Below are positions 8,890 to 16,590 of a stretch of 64,000 nucleotides of DNA, one piece after another (the first letter of the stretch is position 1; every line of letters begins with the position of its first letter). A program made the translations under genes and the position numbers. Origin of the DNA: G942493375 sp942493375 (GTDB lineage: Bacteria > Armatimonadota > UBA5829); the NCBI GenBank assembly GCA_942493375.1, contig OW818698.1, positions 4,774,001-4,838,000 on the forward strand. The letters run 5' to 3'. Below the pieces are notes generated by a model. It was not told where the DNA came from. It saw only the letters and a program-made list of their open reading frames with translations, and searched no databases.

Positions 8890-8917
8890 AATTGTGATGC
8901 AGGCTTCCATCCTGCCT
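8890..8917. repeat. TTGTGGTGCAGGCTTCCAGC-family repeat (single diverged copy)
   Basis: AATTGTGATGCAGGCTTCCA followed by TCCTGCC. The full unit contains a GCAGGCT-TCC-AGCCTGC hairpin, imperfect here. Other copies at 24507-24535 and, as a tandem triplet, 53979-54076. Confidence 0.65.
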
Positions 8918-8977
8918 TTAAGTGGAACCAAGAAACAGCTTCCAGGAGATCACAGTAACTAAAAGCCCATTCCGGTA

Positions 8978-9007
8978 AATCCTGTGAATCTTGTTAATCC
9001 TGTCAAA
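8978..9007. repeat. 9-bp tandem repeat AATCYTGTK
   Basis: AATCCTGTG, AATCTTGTT, AATCCTGTC, then AAA. Same 9-base unit in tandem at 10967-10996, 55571-55609, 60346-60377 and 62801-62833. Always between genes, mostly just beyond or before a gene end. Confidence 0.7.
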
Positions 9008-9024
9008 TATCCCTTCCGAATAGG

Positions 9025-10824
9025 CTACGGACTCAGGACTTCAATCAATCCCAAAGCTGTTTCTCTTTTATCTGCTGGGACTATAGGTTTATCGGGGGAG
9101 GATAGGCGTTTGCCGGTGTCGCTGGATTCGGTTACTGTCATTCTAATTGCTGAGGTTTTCACTGGTTTGAACTTGTGGGTTAAAAGGACTGCACCTGAAC
9201 TGCTCTTGTTCGTTTTTGCAGTCAAATCTACCTTGGTCGGAGGAATCAATTCTACCCAGGTTCCGTTGTTATCATATTCTATGTGGTACCCGGTTGGCAC
9301 TCGCTCACCGCTGGGCATGGTTGTAGCCCCCGGGTCACCACCATTTATGCGGATTTCACTTATGCTGCAAGCCTTCGGCCACTGTATTTCAATCCAACCA
9401 GGCATTGTAGCAAGGTCCACAGTGTTTGTAGTCAGATACTGGTCATACAGGACAGAACTTGCCGGTCTGCTTGCTGGAGATGATGTCACGATGGCACCGG
9501 TAGACGCCACTGCTATATTACGCGGAGCCTTCGCATTCGTAGTCTTTGGAGGCACTGTTGCAGGATCGAACTTGTTCCTGATGTCTGAGTTAGAAGGTGA
9601 ATTGCTGATAGTCCGGTCTTTATTGAGGCCCTTATAGTTCAATCGCCACTTAACAAGGCCAATATCACGTGGAGTGTTTCCAGGGCTAGCTGGTGTGCTC
9701 CGGAAACCTGTCCCGAATGTCGTCAGCAGTGAACCGTCCAGAAGCAGCACAGTAGAAGTAGCCTGGCTGCTTGGCCACCATGCCGAATCTCCGGTCCTCT
9801 TACCTGCCCATGTAGCCAGAATATATTTGTGGTCCAGGTCCCATGTCTTGCCATTGTCCCGGCTGACTATTGCTTCGATCCCGAACTGTGGGAATCCATC
9901 CGCTGTATCTATATAACCCTTGCGCACCACATAAGTCATAACGATATCGCCATTAGGCATCACTACCATACTTGCATGGTGTCTTCCCCAGTCATAGAGC
10001 ATTTTGGGTTTTGACCAGGTTTGTCCATTGTTTTTAGAGATAGTAATCCCAAGACCTTCATAATGGTCAAGAGACTCTCCAGGGAAATATGCAGGAATAT
10101 CCGTCCTGCAGGCACCTATCAAATCACCATTTTTTGCCCTTGCCAGTGCTACTTCATTCACTCCCAACCACTCAGGTACCTTCGCCGGCTGGATCCAGGT
10201 TATGCCTTCATCTTTACTGAATAGAATGAACCCCTGAGAATAAGGACCAGCTCCGCCATGGGCAAGGGATGGATTTTCCACTCCGTATCCGGTCAACGTA
10301 AGCTGTTTCACTTTGCCGGTTACAATATCACGTTCTACCAGCATTGGGTCCCAGCCATATACACCTCTGTCTTCATAGGAAAGTGGAATTGATAAGATTA
10401 TAGGCCAGGTCTCTCCATAGTCTTCACTCATAATCCCGCTGCCGGTTAACACTTTTCCATTGCCCAGATATGCCAGCCCAACCTGCATAGGGACATTCGA
10501 ATTGCCCTGTTCATCAACCCCCATGGGTTTAGGTTCACTCCAGGTAGCCCCGTTATCTGAACTGGTCATCAATACTGCCTTGTGTGGACCGCCATGCCCT
10601 GCAAGCATCAATATCCTGTTCTTTTCAGGCATCCTGACAATATAAGGGACAGCGAAGATCTCGTTATACTTCTGGGTAACTATCTGAAACTTCCCCGGCA
10701 GTCTAATCCGCGCAGCCTTGCCATTAGTCTGCTGAACAACGTGTGCATTCCACTCCGCAGAACAGACCGATGCCATTGATATGGTTATAATGCAAGTAAA
10801 AATGATGATACATAACCTGTTCAT
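9025..10824 (-). CDS. Secreted Asp-box (sialidase-fold) propeller with C-terminal discoidin-like domain
   Basis: A 599-residue exported protein; start at 10824 is supported by GAGGTGG five bases upstream and gives a signal peptide ending SVCSA. Residues about 30-410 are a six-bladed sialidase-type propeller with Asp boxes SSDNGATWS, SEDYGETWP, SKDEGITWI, SKNNGQTWS and SRDNGKTWD. Residues about 425-599 look like a discoidin-like sugar-binding domain (WIEIQWPKACSISEIRINGG). The propeller is a close relative of the next gene upstream (11012-12283), which lacks the extra domain, so the two look like a tandem duplication. The sialidase arginine triad could not be confirmed; activity on sialic acid should not be assumed. 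Confidence 0.8.
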   Translation of the reverse strand: MNRLCIIIFTCIITISMASVCSAEWNAHVVQQTNGKAARIRLPGKFQIVTQKYNEIFAVPYIVRMPEKNRILMLAGHGGPHKAVLMTSSDNGATWSEPKPMGVDEQGNSNVPMQVGLAYLGNGKVLTGSGIMSEDYGETWPIILSIPLSYEDRGVYGWDPMLVERDIVTGKVKQLTLTGYGVENPSLAHGGAGPYSQGFILFSKDEGITWIQPAKVPEWLGVNEVALARAKNGDLIGACRTDIPAYFPGESLDHYEGLGITISKNNGQTWSKPKMLYDWGRHHASMVVMPNGDIVMTYVVRKGYIDTADGFPQFGIEAIVSRDNGKTWDLDHKYILATWAGKRTGDSAWWPSSQATSTVLLLDGSLLTTFGTGFRSTPASPGNTPRDIGLVKWRLNYKGLNKDRTISNSPSNSDIRNKFDPATVPPKTTNAKAPRNIAVASTGAIVTSSPASRPASSVLYDQYLTTNTVDLATMPGWIEIQWPKACSISEIRINGGDPGATTMPSGERVPTGYHIEYDNNGTWVELIPPTKVDLTAKTNKSSSGAVLLTHKFKPVKTSAIRMTVTESSDTGKRLSSPDKPIVPADKRETALGLIEVLSP

Positions 10825-10870
10825 TTTCCACCTCGTGATTGTCATCCTACCAACTGTCATCCCACAAATT

Positions 10871-10947
10871 GTCATCCTGAGGAACGAAGGATCTGCTTTT
10901 CACAAACCAAATGCAAACAGCAGATCCTTCGTTCCTCAGGATGACAG
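10871..10947. repeat. Inverted repeat, GTCATCCTGAGGAACGAAGG family
   Basis: Left arm 10871-10900 and right arm 10918-10947 are near-perfect inverses over about 29 bp with a short loop. Two truncated GTCATCC starts precede it at about 10853-10870. Lies between the two tandem propeller genes. Confidence 0.85.
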
Positions 10948-10966
10948 TTCAATTCCCTCTCATATA

Positions 10967-10996
10967 AATCTTGTGAATCTTGTTAATCCTGTCAAA
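10967..10996. repeat. 9-bp tandem repeat AATCYTGTK
   Basis: AATCTTGTG, AATCTTGTT, AATCCTGTC, AAA: nearly the same as 8978-9007, and in the same place relative to the 3' end of a propeller gene, so it may have been copied together with the duplicated gene. Confidence 0.7.
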
Positions 10997-11011
10997 AAAC
11001 AAAACCACAAC

Positions 11012-12283
11012 CTACTTCGGATCAAACACATTACGAAGATCAGACTCAGCCGGAGCGTTCGTTATGGTCCGCACTTTGTTCAATCCCTTGGAATTCAATC
11101 TCCACTGCACCAGTCCGACATCCCTTGGTGTAGGCTGTCCTGGCACAACAGGATTTGGATTCACTCGATATCCGTTTCCATATGCCGTAAGTATTGCGCC
11201 ATCAGGTAACAGAACAGAAGCAGAAGAAAACGGCCCGGACCACCATGAACTTGGACCGAGCACAGTACCTTTCCATACAGCCAAAAAATAGCGGTGGTCC
11301 AAATCCCATGTCTGCCCGTTGTCGTGACTGACTACTGCCTCCAGACCGAACTGAGGATATCCATCAGGCGTATCGATATAACCTTTGCGCACAACATAAC
11401 TCATAACCAGATCACCGTCAGGCACTAGCACAATGCTCACGTGGTGCCTGCCCCAGTTGTACAGCTTCTTAACTTTTGACCATGTAATTCCGTTGTCTTT
11501 CGATATCGATATTCCAAGACCTTCATAATGGTCGATATCATTATGATACCGCTCCGGCACAACTGTCCTGCAGGCCGCAATCAAGTCTCTATTCTTTGCA
11601 CGTGCAATATAAACCTCATTGACTCCGTCCCATTCAGGCACTTTTACTGCTTCGCCCCACGTCCGCCCTTCATCAATACTGGACCGCATAAAAGCCTGCG
11701 CTGCACCACCTGATTCAGTGTCTCCTGCACAAGTGTAGCCAGTTTCTATCAAGCGGACCACTTTGCCCGTCTTTAGGTCCTTATCCACAAACGCAGGGTC
11801 CCAACTGCCCCAGAGTCTCATTGTTGATGGAGTCTCAACTTTAACCGGGTTCTTCCAGGTCTCGCCATAATCCCAGCTGAACCAACGTGCCCCACCGGCA
11901 TACAGCATAATCTTTCCATTTCCCAGATACGTAAGTCCGATCCCCATACCAGTATCCGGATTACCATCTACACCGACATGCACAAATCTCGGCTGGCTCC
12001 AGGTCTTACCATGGTCACTGCTGGTTACTGTGACTGCCTGGTGTGGATAACCGACACCTGCAAGCATCAGCAGGCGATCTTTCTCCGGCATATACACCAT
12101 ATAAGGCACAGTGAATACCCCATCCTGCCTGTCCGACATCATCTGGAACATGCCTTTTAACCTCAGAGAATCCGATGGCCCATTGAGTTGCCTGAGAACA
12201 TACGATTTCCATTGTTCACAGCAGGATGAACTCACCGAAACAGTCAGTATAAATAGGATTGCATAGAAAAATAGTTTGTGCAT
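11012..12283 (-). CDS. Secreted Asp-box (sialidase-fold) propeller
   Basis: A 423-residue exported protein; the start at 12283 is backed by AAAGGA six bases upstream. The N-terminus is hydrophobic and ends near SVSSSCC, which might be a weak lipobox, so either a signal peptide or a lipid anchor is possible. Asp boxes SSDHGKTWS, SWDYGETWK, SIDEGRTWG, SKDNGITWS and SHDNGQTWD mark the propeller blades. It closely resembles the propeller of the gene at 9025-10824 (shared MPEK-[DN]-R-[IL]-LMLAG, HYEGLGI[ST]ISK, NWGRHH-type segments) but stops where that one continues into a binding domain. Confidence 0.8.
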   Translation of the reverse strand: MHKLFFYAILFILTVSVSSSCCEQWKSYVLRQLNGPSDSLRLKGMFQMMSDRQDGVFTVPYMVYMPEKDRLLMLAGVGYPHQAVTVTSSDHGKTWSQPRFVHVGVDGNPDTGMGIGLTYLGNGKIMLYAGGARWFSWDYGETWKNPVKVETPSTMRLWGSWDPAFVDKDLKTGKVVRLIETGYTCAGDTESGGAAQAFMRSSIDEGRTWGEAVKVPEWDGVNEVYIARAKNRDLIAACRTVVPERYHNDIDHYEGLGISISKDNGITWSKVKKLYNWGRHHVSIVLVPDGDLVMSYVVRKGYIDTPDGYPQFGLEAVVSHDNGQTWDLDHRYFLAVWKGTVLGPSSWWSGPFSSASVLLPDGAILTAYGNGYRVNPNPVVPGQPTPRDVGLVQWRLNSKGLNKVRTITNAPAESDLRNVFDPK

Positions 12284-12337
12284 TTTTATTCCTTTATCAT
12301 TAATCAATATGGCTGCAAGATACAGAAGTGGATACAA

Positions 12338-12896
12338 GTTAATAACGCGTGTTAGTATGAATAGTGAGATATTTTACCTCGTATTGCCGGAAAGCTGCAA
12401 TATATGACTCCGGATTCTTGATATGTCTACCTGATGGCAGTTATCCGAGGTAGCACAATGTAACGACAATATGCTTCATGAATTGCATGTATCACTAACG
12501 TAATAACTCATAATGTAGTAGTTAAGTAGAATATTAGGTGCAAAAGCCTCCTGGATATAGCCGCCAGTTAGTTTATCCCAGGCGATCAAATGAAAGGGGG
12601 AAATATGATGTAAGATATCTCAATTCCGCTTATCATTGTGATTGTTGTGTGATAGTAGCTGTTGTATTAGGTTGCTACACTATGTCGACTAAGGCTAAAA
12701 TGCTGCTCCATTATCGCTGGAGGAATCAAAAGCCTTAATGAAAAATGGGTCAAGAAATCAAACAACAAAGCGCTCTTATGGTGCCGTTACCCTCATCAAA
12801 GAATGGACTCTAGGCTGATTATTACGTATTTTTACACACAGCTTTGCCATTGTTTCATGTTTGCTGGAAAAGGATCATTATGGTGCATATAACTTA
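12338..12896. other. Stretch with no convincing gene
   Basis: About 560 bases between two minus-strand genes. A 66-codon plus-strand frame at 12538-12738 has no ribosome site, no family resemblance and unremarkable codon use, so it is left out. No tRNA, hairpin series or repeat family was recognised. The upstream regulatory region of the propeller gene at 12283 must lie at its left end, but no clear -35/-10 pair stands out. Confidence 0.5.
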
Positions 12897-12933
12897 AAAA
12901 CTGGCTCCTGCTTATAAAGCAAGAGCCAGTTTC
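12897..12933 (-). terminator. Terminator hairpin after the prepilin gene
   Basis: AAACTGGCTCCTGCT - TATAA - AGCAAGAGCCAGTTT forms a stem of about 15 bp with one mismatch; the left side continues into A's, that is U's on the minus-strand transcript. It lies 40 bases beyond the prepilin stop. Confidence 0.8.
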
Positions 12934-12971
12934 CTAATAATGATTTATTGGAATCTCAAAATTGTTTGCAA

Positions 12972-13667
12972 TTATTTATTTGCAATCAGATGATAGTATT
13001 GGAGTGTTCTCTCTTTCATCCATTTAACATGTCCATCTACCCAAAGCATATTAGCGCCGCCACTGTGCCTGTTTGCTATCCACTGCCAGGAATCCGGCCA
13101 GGTTATCGAATCGGACGGTGCATCTCCATATGGTGCACCGGTATAATAACCAAATGATGCTCCACCAGAACCAAAGACATCATGTGAACCAGCATCAGCT
13201 AAAACGACTGTTTCAGCAGGTTTTGTTATACCAGCTTCCTTGGTTGGACTGGTGCAACCACATCCATTTAAGGAAACGTTATAGTTGTAACTGCGATCGG
13301 TCGAAATTCTGCATTCGTTGGTGACAAGGCCACTTGGACATTGGACAATCTGGGAATTTTTCATATAGGGTTCTACCAAGTTGATCCAGAACGCCACTGC
13401 AACACCGCATCCGTTTAAAACATAATCCTTCCCTACTGTCTTTCCGGCTGTGTCGACAGGCTGGATTCTGTGGTTAGGTAGGCACTCGTTCCAGTCCACT
13501 GAATATTGGGAGAAAGCCAACCCTATTTGTTTCAGGTTGCTGGAGCAGGATGACTGTCTGGCCTTTTCCCTTGCTTTTGCAAATACAGGGAAGAGGATAG
13601 CGGCTAGTATAGCTATAATAGCTATAACAACCAAAAGTTCAATTAATGTGAAACCTTTTCTTTTCAT
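12972..13667 (-). CDS. Type IV prepilin-like protein, DUF1559 type
   Basis: A 231-residue protein with a class III prepilin leader: MKRKG then FTLIELLVVIAIIAILAAI, cleaved after G5, glutamate at mature position 5, followed by LFPVFAKAREKARQSSCSSN. The C-terminal part carries the DUF1559 signature NRHSGGANMLWVDGHVKWMK. Such proteins are greatly expanded in Armatimonadota and Planctomycetota and are processed by a prepilin peptidase; their roles (pseudopilus, surface, uptake) are mostly unproven. Start at 13667 is preferred over the ATG 39 bases earlier because GAGGG lies upstream and the leader becomes canonical. A single-gene unit: extended -10 promoter upstream, hairpin terminator downstream. 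Confidence 0.9.
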   Translation of the reverse strand: MKRKGFTLIELLVVIAIIAILAAILFPVFAKAREKARQSSCSSNLKQIGLAFSQYSVDWNECLPNHRIQPVDTAGKTVGKDYVLNGCGVAVAFWINLVEPYMKNSQIVQCPSGLVTNECRISTDRSYNYNVSLNGCGCTSPTKEAGITKPAETVVLADAGSHDVFGSGGASFGYYTGAPYGDAPSDSITWPDSWQWIANRHSGGANMLWVDGHVKWMKERTLQYYHLIANK

Positions 13668-13743
13668 GTTGTTTTCCCTCGTTTCTTTGGATTTATTTTT
13701 CATCATTTCGGAAAAACAGTAGATATTTCCTCTTACAGTCCGT

Positions 13744-13752
13744 ACTATAGCA
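13744..13752 (-). promoter_or_regulatory. Extended -10 promoter of the prepilin gene
   Basis: TGC-TATAGT on the minus strand (five of six matches to TATAAT, plus the TGn extension). No good -35 box at the proper distance, which is usual for extended -10 promoters. About 75 bases before the start codon. Confidence 0.5.
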
Positions 13753-13920
13753 TGTTTTGGGATATTATGTTATATCTGAACAGAAAAAAATCAGAAAAAG
13801 TTTTAGGCTGTAAGGATAGGGTTCCTAAAAGTGTAAAATACAGAATTGTAGATGCAATGCAGTCGGAAAATGTCCGTTATATTTAGTTATATGAACCATT
13901 ATTAAGGTTGCTTGTGATGT

Positions 13921-14850
13921 TTATATGGCCAGCACATCTGCCGGATTACTCACCAGAATGCAGTTAATGGCCGTATCTGATACTCCGCTCTCCTTCAGCC
14001 GTGGCACAAAACTCTGGATAACATAGTCATACCCTCTGCCACCATTAGCATGGTAGAACGTCCTCCTGCACAGGTCAGATGAGAGTAACAATCGATCTGC
14101 ATAACCTCTCTCAATAAGTGCCAGTATGCAAGCGATCTTGTGCTTCTCAGAGCTGAACTCCTGCCAGCCAATGGTATCGAATGACAGATAACACCCGATA
14201 TCCAGCAGCGACAAATGATATGCAAGATCAATCTGAATGTCCTCATGCCAGACGATATCCGCATGGCTGACGATTATCCTCTCCGGTGCCACTCCTTCCT
14301 CCCGAAGTATCCGCACCTGGTCTGGTGCCGGACGGTTTAATGCCGAGTGGAGGACAATAGCAAGACCGGTTTCCAGTTGTGTCAGTGCTGAAGCGCGTAG
14401 AACGGTCTCCTCTGCGGGACTTGCTGTGCTGTTCTTTGATCCAAGTTCCCCGATAACCCCAGGCCTGATCCCTGTTTCACCGATCCCATTCACCGCTTCA
14501 TCGATCATAAATCTCGCTAATGATTCCTTGTCAGCATCCCAAAAGCTGGATGGATAGATATCCTCACAGTAGAGTCCGGTTGTAGTAATTATATTAACTC
14601 CGGTTGCTTCAGACACTTCTTTGAGAGCCTCCGGATTCCTCCCGATATCAACTGTTGTCACATCAACCAGAGAGCTCCCACCGGCGTCCCTGAATGCTTT
14701 AACTTCCTCAATAGCCAGATTTACATCCGTCAACCGGTTGTTCTCATTCCCGGAATGCAGGCTGATGTCACAAATCACATGCTCATGAGGCATAGTGACA
14801 CCAAGTTCATCCGCAGCTATCTCACCCAGCACAGTTACAATCTTTTTCAA
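13921..14850 (-). CDS. Phosphotriesterase-family metal hydrolase (PHP/lactonase-like)
   Basis: A 309-residue amidohydrolase-superfamily barrel. Metal ligands of the family can be placed: H22 and H24 in PHEHV, E135 in GELGS where phosphotriesterase has a carboxylated lysine (so it resembles the E. coli PHP type), H168 in VLHSA, H195 in VSHAD and D258 in LLSSD. Relatives open lactones of sugars or acyl-homoserine; in this setting a sugar lactonase is a reasonable guess. No signal peptide. Start is TTG at 14850, with a modest GGAAAGAG site upstream. A conserved inverted repeat follows its promoter side at 14891-15010. Confidence 0.85.
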   Translation of the reverse strand: MKKIVTVLGEIAADELGVTMPHEHVICDISLHSGNENNRLTDVNLAIEEVKAFRDAGGSSLVDVTTVDIGRNPEALKEVSEATGVNIITTTGLYCEDIYPSSFWDADKESLARFMIDEAVNGIGETGIRPGVIGELGSKNSTASPAEETVLRASALTQLETGLAIVLHSALNRPAPDQVRILREEGVAPERIIVSHADIVWHEDIQIDLAYHLSLLDIGCYLSFDTIGWQEFSSEKHKIACILALIERGYADRLLLSSDLCRRTFYHANGGRGYDYVIQSFVPRLKESGVSDTAINCILVSNPADVLAI

Positions 14851-14890
14851 CTAAGTCTCTTTCCAGTCAGAATTCTGCTTCCTATTTTAA

Positions 14891-15010
14891 TCTCACGCAA
14901 AGCCGCTAAGTCGCAAAGAATGATCTAGCAGCATTTTTCAGATTAATCCACAAAGCATATAAAAATCAGTATATCTTTCCCTTCTTAGCGTCTTTGCGGC
15001 TTTGCGTGAT
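14891..15010. repeat. Inverted repeat, TTTGCGGCTTTGCGTGA family
   Basis: Left arm TCTCACGCAAAGCCGCTAAG (14891-14910); right arm 14981-15010 ends TCTTTGCGGCTTTGCGTGAT. Between them lies ATCCACAAAGCATATA, a block also present at 45328-45393. Related copy at 30681-30820. Confidence 0.8.
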
Positions 15011-15070
15011 AATTAAACCAGCTTCCGCAGCATTCAACCTAAATCCGAAGTTGCAGGAAAGCGAAAAGTT

Positions 15071-16189
15071 CTAAAGAGATATTCTGGCCCATCGGATGTC
15101 CGAAATCCCATCAACAGTGCACCAGAAGCAGGCCATAACATCTCCATTTATAAGCTGGATTGCATTCGGTTTGCCGAAACTGAATTCCGTCAGAGAAGCA
15201 GCGATAGTTTTGTCTCCCGAGACCTTCGCAGCATCCGCGTGAGCAATTGGATCCCATATCCTTACCTGGTTATCAAAATCCCAAGTCTCGCCACTATCCT
15301 CCGAAAGAATTCCCATTATCCCCGGACATTCCCCAAAACGCAGGTTATAAACAAGTAGCAACCGCCCATCACTCAGATACAAGGGGCAGACCACCTGCCC
15401 CGGAATCCCAGTTGACTTTGGCTTAGACCATGTTTTCCCGGCATCTTCAGAATAAACTGCATGGAGTGGCAGGTCTTTGTTCTCCCGGAAGTTATTCGTC
15501 CAGAATATCGAAAATAGACTGAACCCGTTGAGTGCAGTCATCCTTTGATCGGAATAATAGATACCCTCATCAAGCCCATTGGCCACAGTAGTCATCTCTC
15601 CCCAGGTCTTTCCAAAGTCGCGAGAGAATAACGCCATCGCACGCATAGGGGCAGGCTGGGGATCATCATACAGTTTCCATGTTTCAAATGAAAGCACCAG
15701 GCTTCTGTCAGGCAACTCCACAACTCTACCTGTAAAGTTGCCGACAATCCCCTCCGGTAAAGGCACTATCTGTGGAGGTGACCATGTATGCCCCAGGTCA
15801 GTAGAACGGAAGAGTATGATATCGCAGGGAAGATAGCCATCGGTCGCAGGGTTATAATATGGTTTATCCGGATCAGAGCGGTCCCAGCGTGTAGTGCTGA
15901 TCATGATTGTCCCATCTGAGAGCCTTGTAATATTGTCCGCTCGATAACTGTATAGCCGGTCATCTCCTGACAAATCATAGACCAGCCCTTCATCCTGCCA
16001 CGTTTTACCACCGTCAATAGAGCGCAACTGCATCATCCTGCCATCAGCACTCTGGGTATCAGGTGTGCGCCAGTAGACGCATATAAACTCCAATTCCGAC
16101 AACTGCAGGATATCCGGATAGTAAGCATGAATAGCTTCCTTCTCCGGAAATGGATTGCGATACAGTATCCCCTGATCAATGACTTTCAT
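15071..16189 (-). CDS. Asp-box (sialidase-fold) propeller, non-secreted
   Basis: A 372-residue protein without signal peptide. Five Asp boxes are visible: SIDGGKTWQ, STDLGHTWS, SRDFGKTWG, SEDAGKTWS and SEDSGETWD, which places it in the sialidase superfamily fold. Many members of this non-secreted type have unknown substrates. The start has a strong AGGAGG site, and the gene has its own promoter (16221-16249), of the same kind as those before the GH36-like gene and the DUF4838 array. It is divergent from the GHL10-like gene at 16591. Confidence 0.82.
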   Translation of the reverse strand: MKVIDQGILYRNPFPEKEAIHAYYPDILQLSELEFICVYWRTPDTQSADGRMMQLRSIDGGKTWQDEGLVYDLSGDDRLYSYRADNITRLSDGTIMISTTRWDRSDPDKPYYNPATDGYLPCDIILFRSTDLGHTWSPPQIVPLPEGIVGNFTGRVVELPDRSLVLSFETWKLYDDPQPAPMRAMALFSRDFGKTWGEMTTVANGLDEGIYYSDQRMTALNGFSLFSIFWTNNFRENKDLPLHAVYSEDAGKTWSKPKSTGIPGQVVCPLYLSDGRLLLVYNLRFGECPGIMGILSEDSGETWDFDNQVRIWDPIAHADAAKVSGDKTIAASLTEFSFGKPNAIQLINGDVMACFWCTVDGISDIRWARISL

Positions 16190-16220
16190 CTAATACTCCT
16201 CCTGGAAACAACTTGTCGAA

Positions 16221-16249
16221 AGTCTAGCAGACTACATACCTTGAGTCAA
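16221..16249 (-). promoter_or_regulatory. Promoter TTGACT-N17-TAGACT (shared type)
   Basis: Minus strand: -35 TTGACT (16249-16244), 17-base spacer ending TGC, -10 TAGACT (16226-16221), followed by TT. The TGCTAGACTT string is identical to that at 27670-27698 and close to that at 46537-46566. Confidence 0.7.
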
Positions 16250-16260
16250 TTCTTCGGAGA

Positions 16261-16292
16261 CAGGCTTTAGGCGTCAGACTTTAGGCTTCAGG
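16261..16292. repeat. CTGAAGCCTGAAGTCT repeat, inverted copy
   Basis: CAGGCTTTAGGCGTCAGACT followed by TTAGGCTTCAGG, the inverse orientation of the unit at 2357-2390. Non-coding. Confidence 0.55.
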
Positions 16293-16421
16293 AATGACTT
16301 ACATATGCATCGGTATCAGAGCGGAGGGATAAAACTCATTAGCTTTCCACAACCTACCGCCCCGTAGCGCCGATGCCGATGCACCAGCTATGTCGAAGAA
16401 CCAACAGAGTGGCTGGAATTT

Positions 16422-16490
16422 GTCATCCTGAGGAACGAAGGATCTGCTTTTTCCGGATGGAAAGCAGATCCTTCGTTCCTCAGGATGACA
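16422..16490. repeat. Perfect 29-bp inverted repeat, GTCATCCTGAGGAACGAAGG family
   Basis: Arms 16422-16450 and 16461-16489 are exact inverses over 29 bases with a 10-base loop (TTCCGGATGG); the cleanest copy in the window. It lies between divergent genes, so it is not simply a terminator. Confidence 0.9.
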
Positions 16491-16520
16491 ATGTTACCAC
16501 ATTACTAAACTCCTACCCTT

Positions 16521-16550
16521 TTGACGAATACCCTACAGGTAGCTTACAAT
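16521..16550 (+). promoter_or_regulatory. Promoter TTGACG-N18-TACAAT
   Basis: -35 TTGACG (16521-16526), 18-base spacer, -10 TACAAT (16545-16550; five of six). Start codon of the GHL10-like gene follows about 40 bases later with GAGG before it. Confidence 0.65.
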
Positions 16551-16590
16551 GCCTTAACCAGGAAATATTGAATTGTATCGTGAGGCCTAA

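Noticed and set aside
8984..9637. 217-codon plus-strand frame
   Set aside because: Lies opposite the discoidin-bearing propeller gene, whose frame has clear family motifs; the start falls in a 9-bp repeat.
9025..12283. Calling the Asp-box proteins true sialidases
   Set aside because: Asp boxes show the fold only; the catalytic arginine triad and RIP motif could not be confirmed in any of the four.
12538..12738. 66-codon frame between propeller and prepilin genes
   Set aside because: No ribosome site, no recognisable family, region AT-rich and open by chance.
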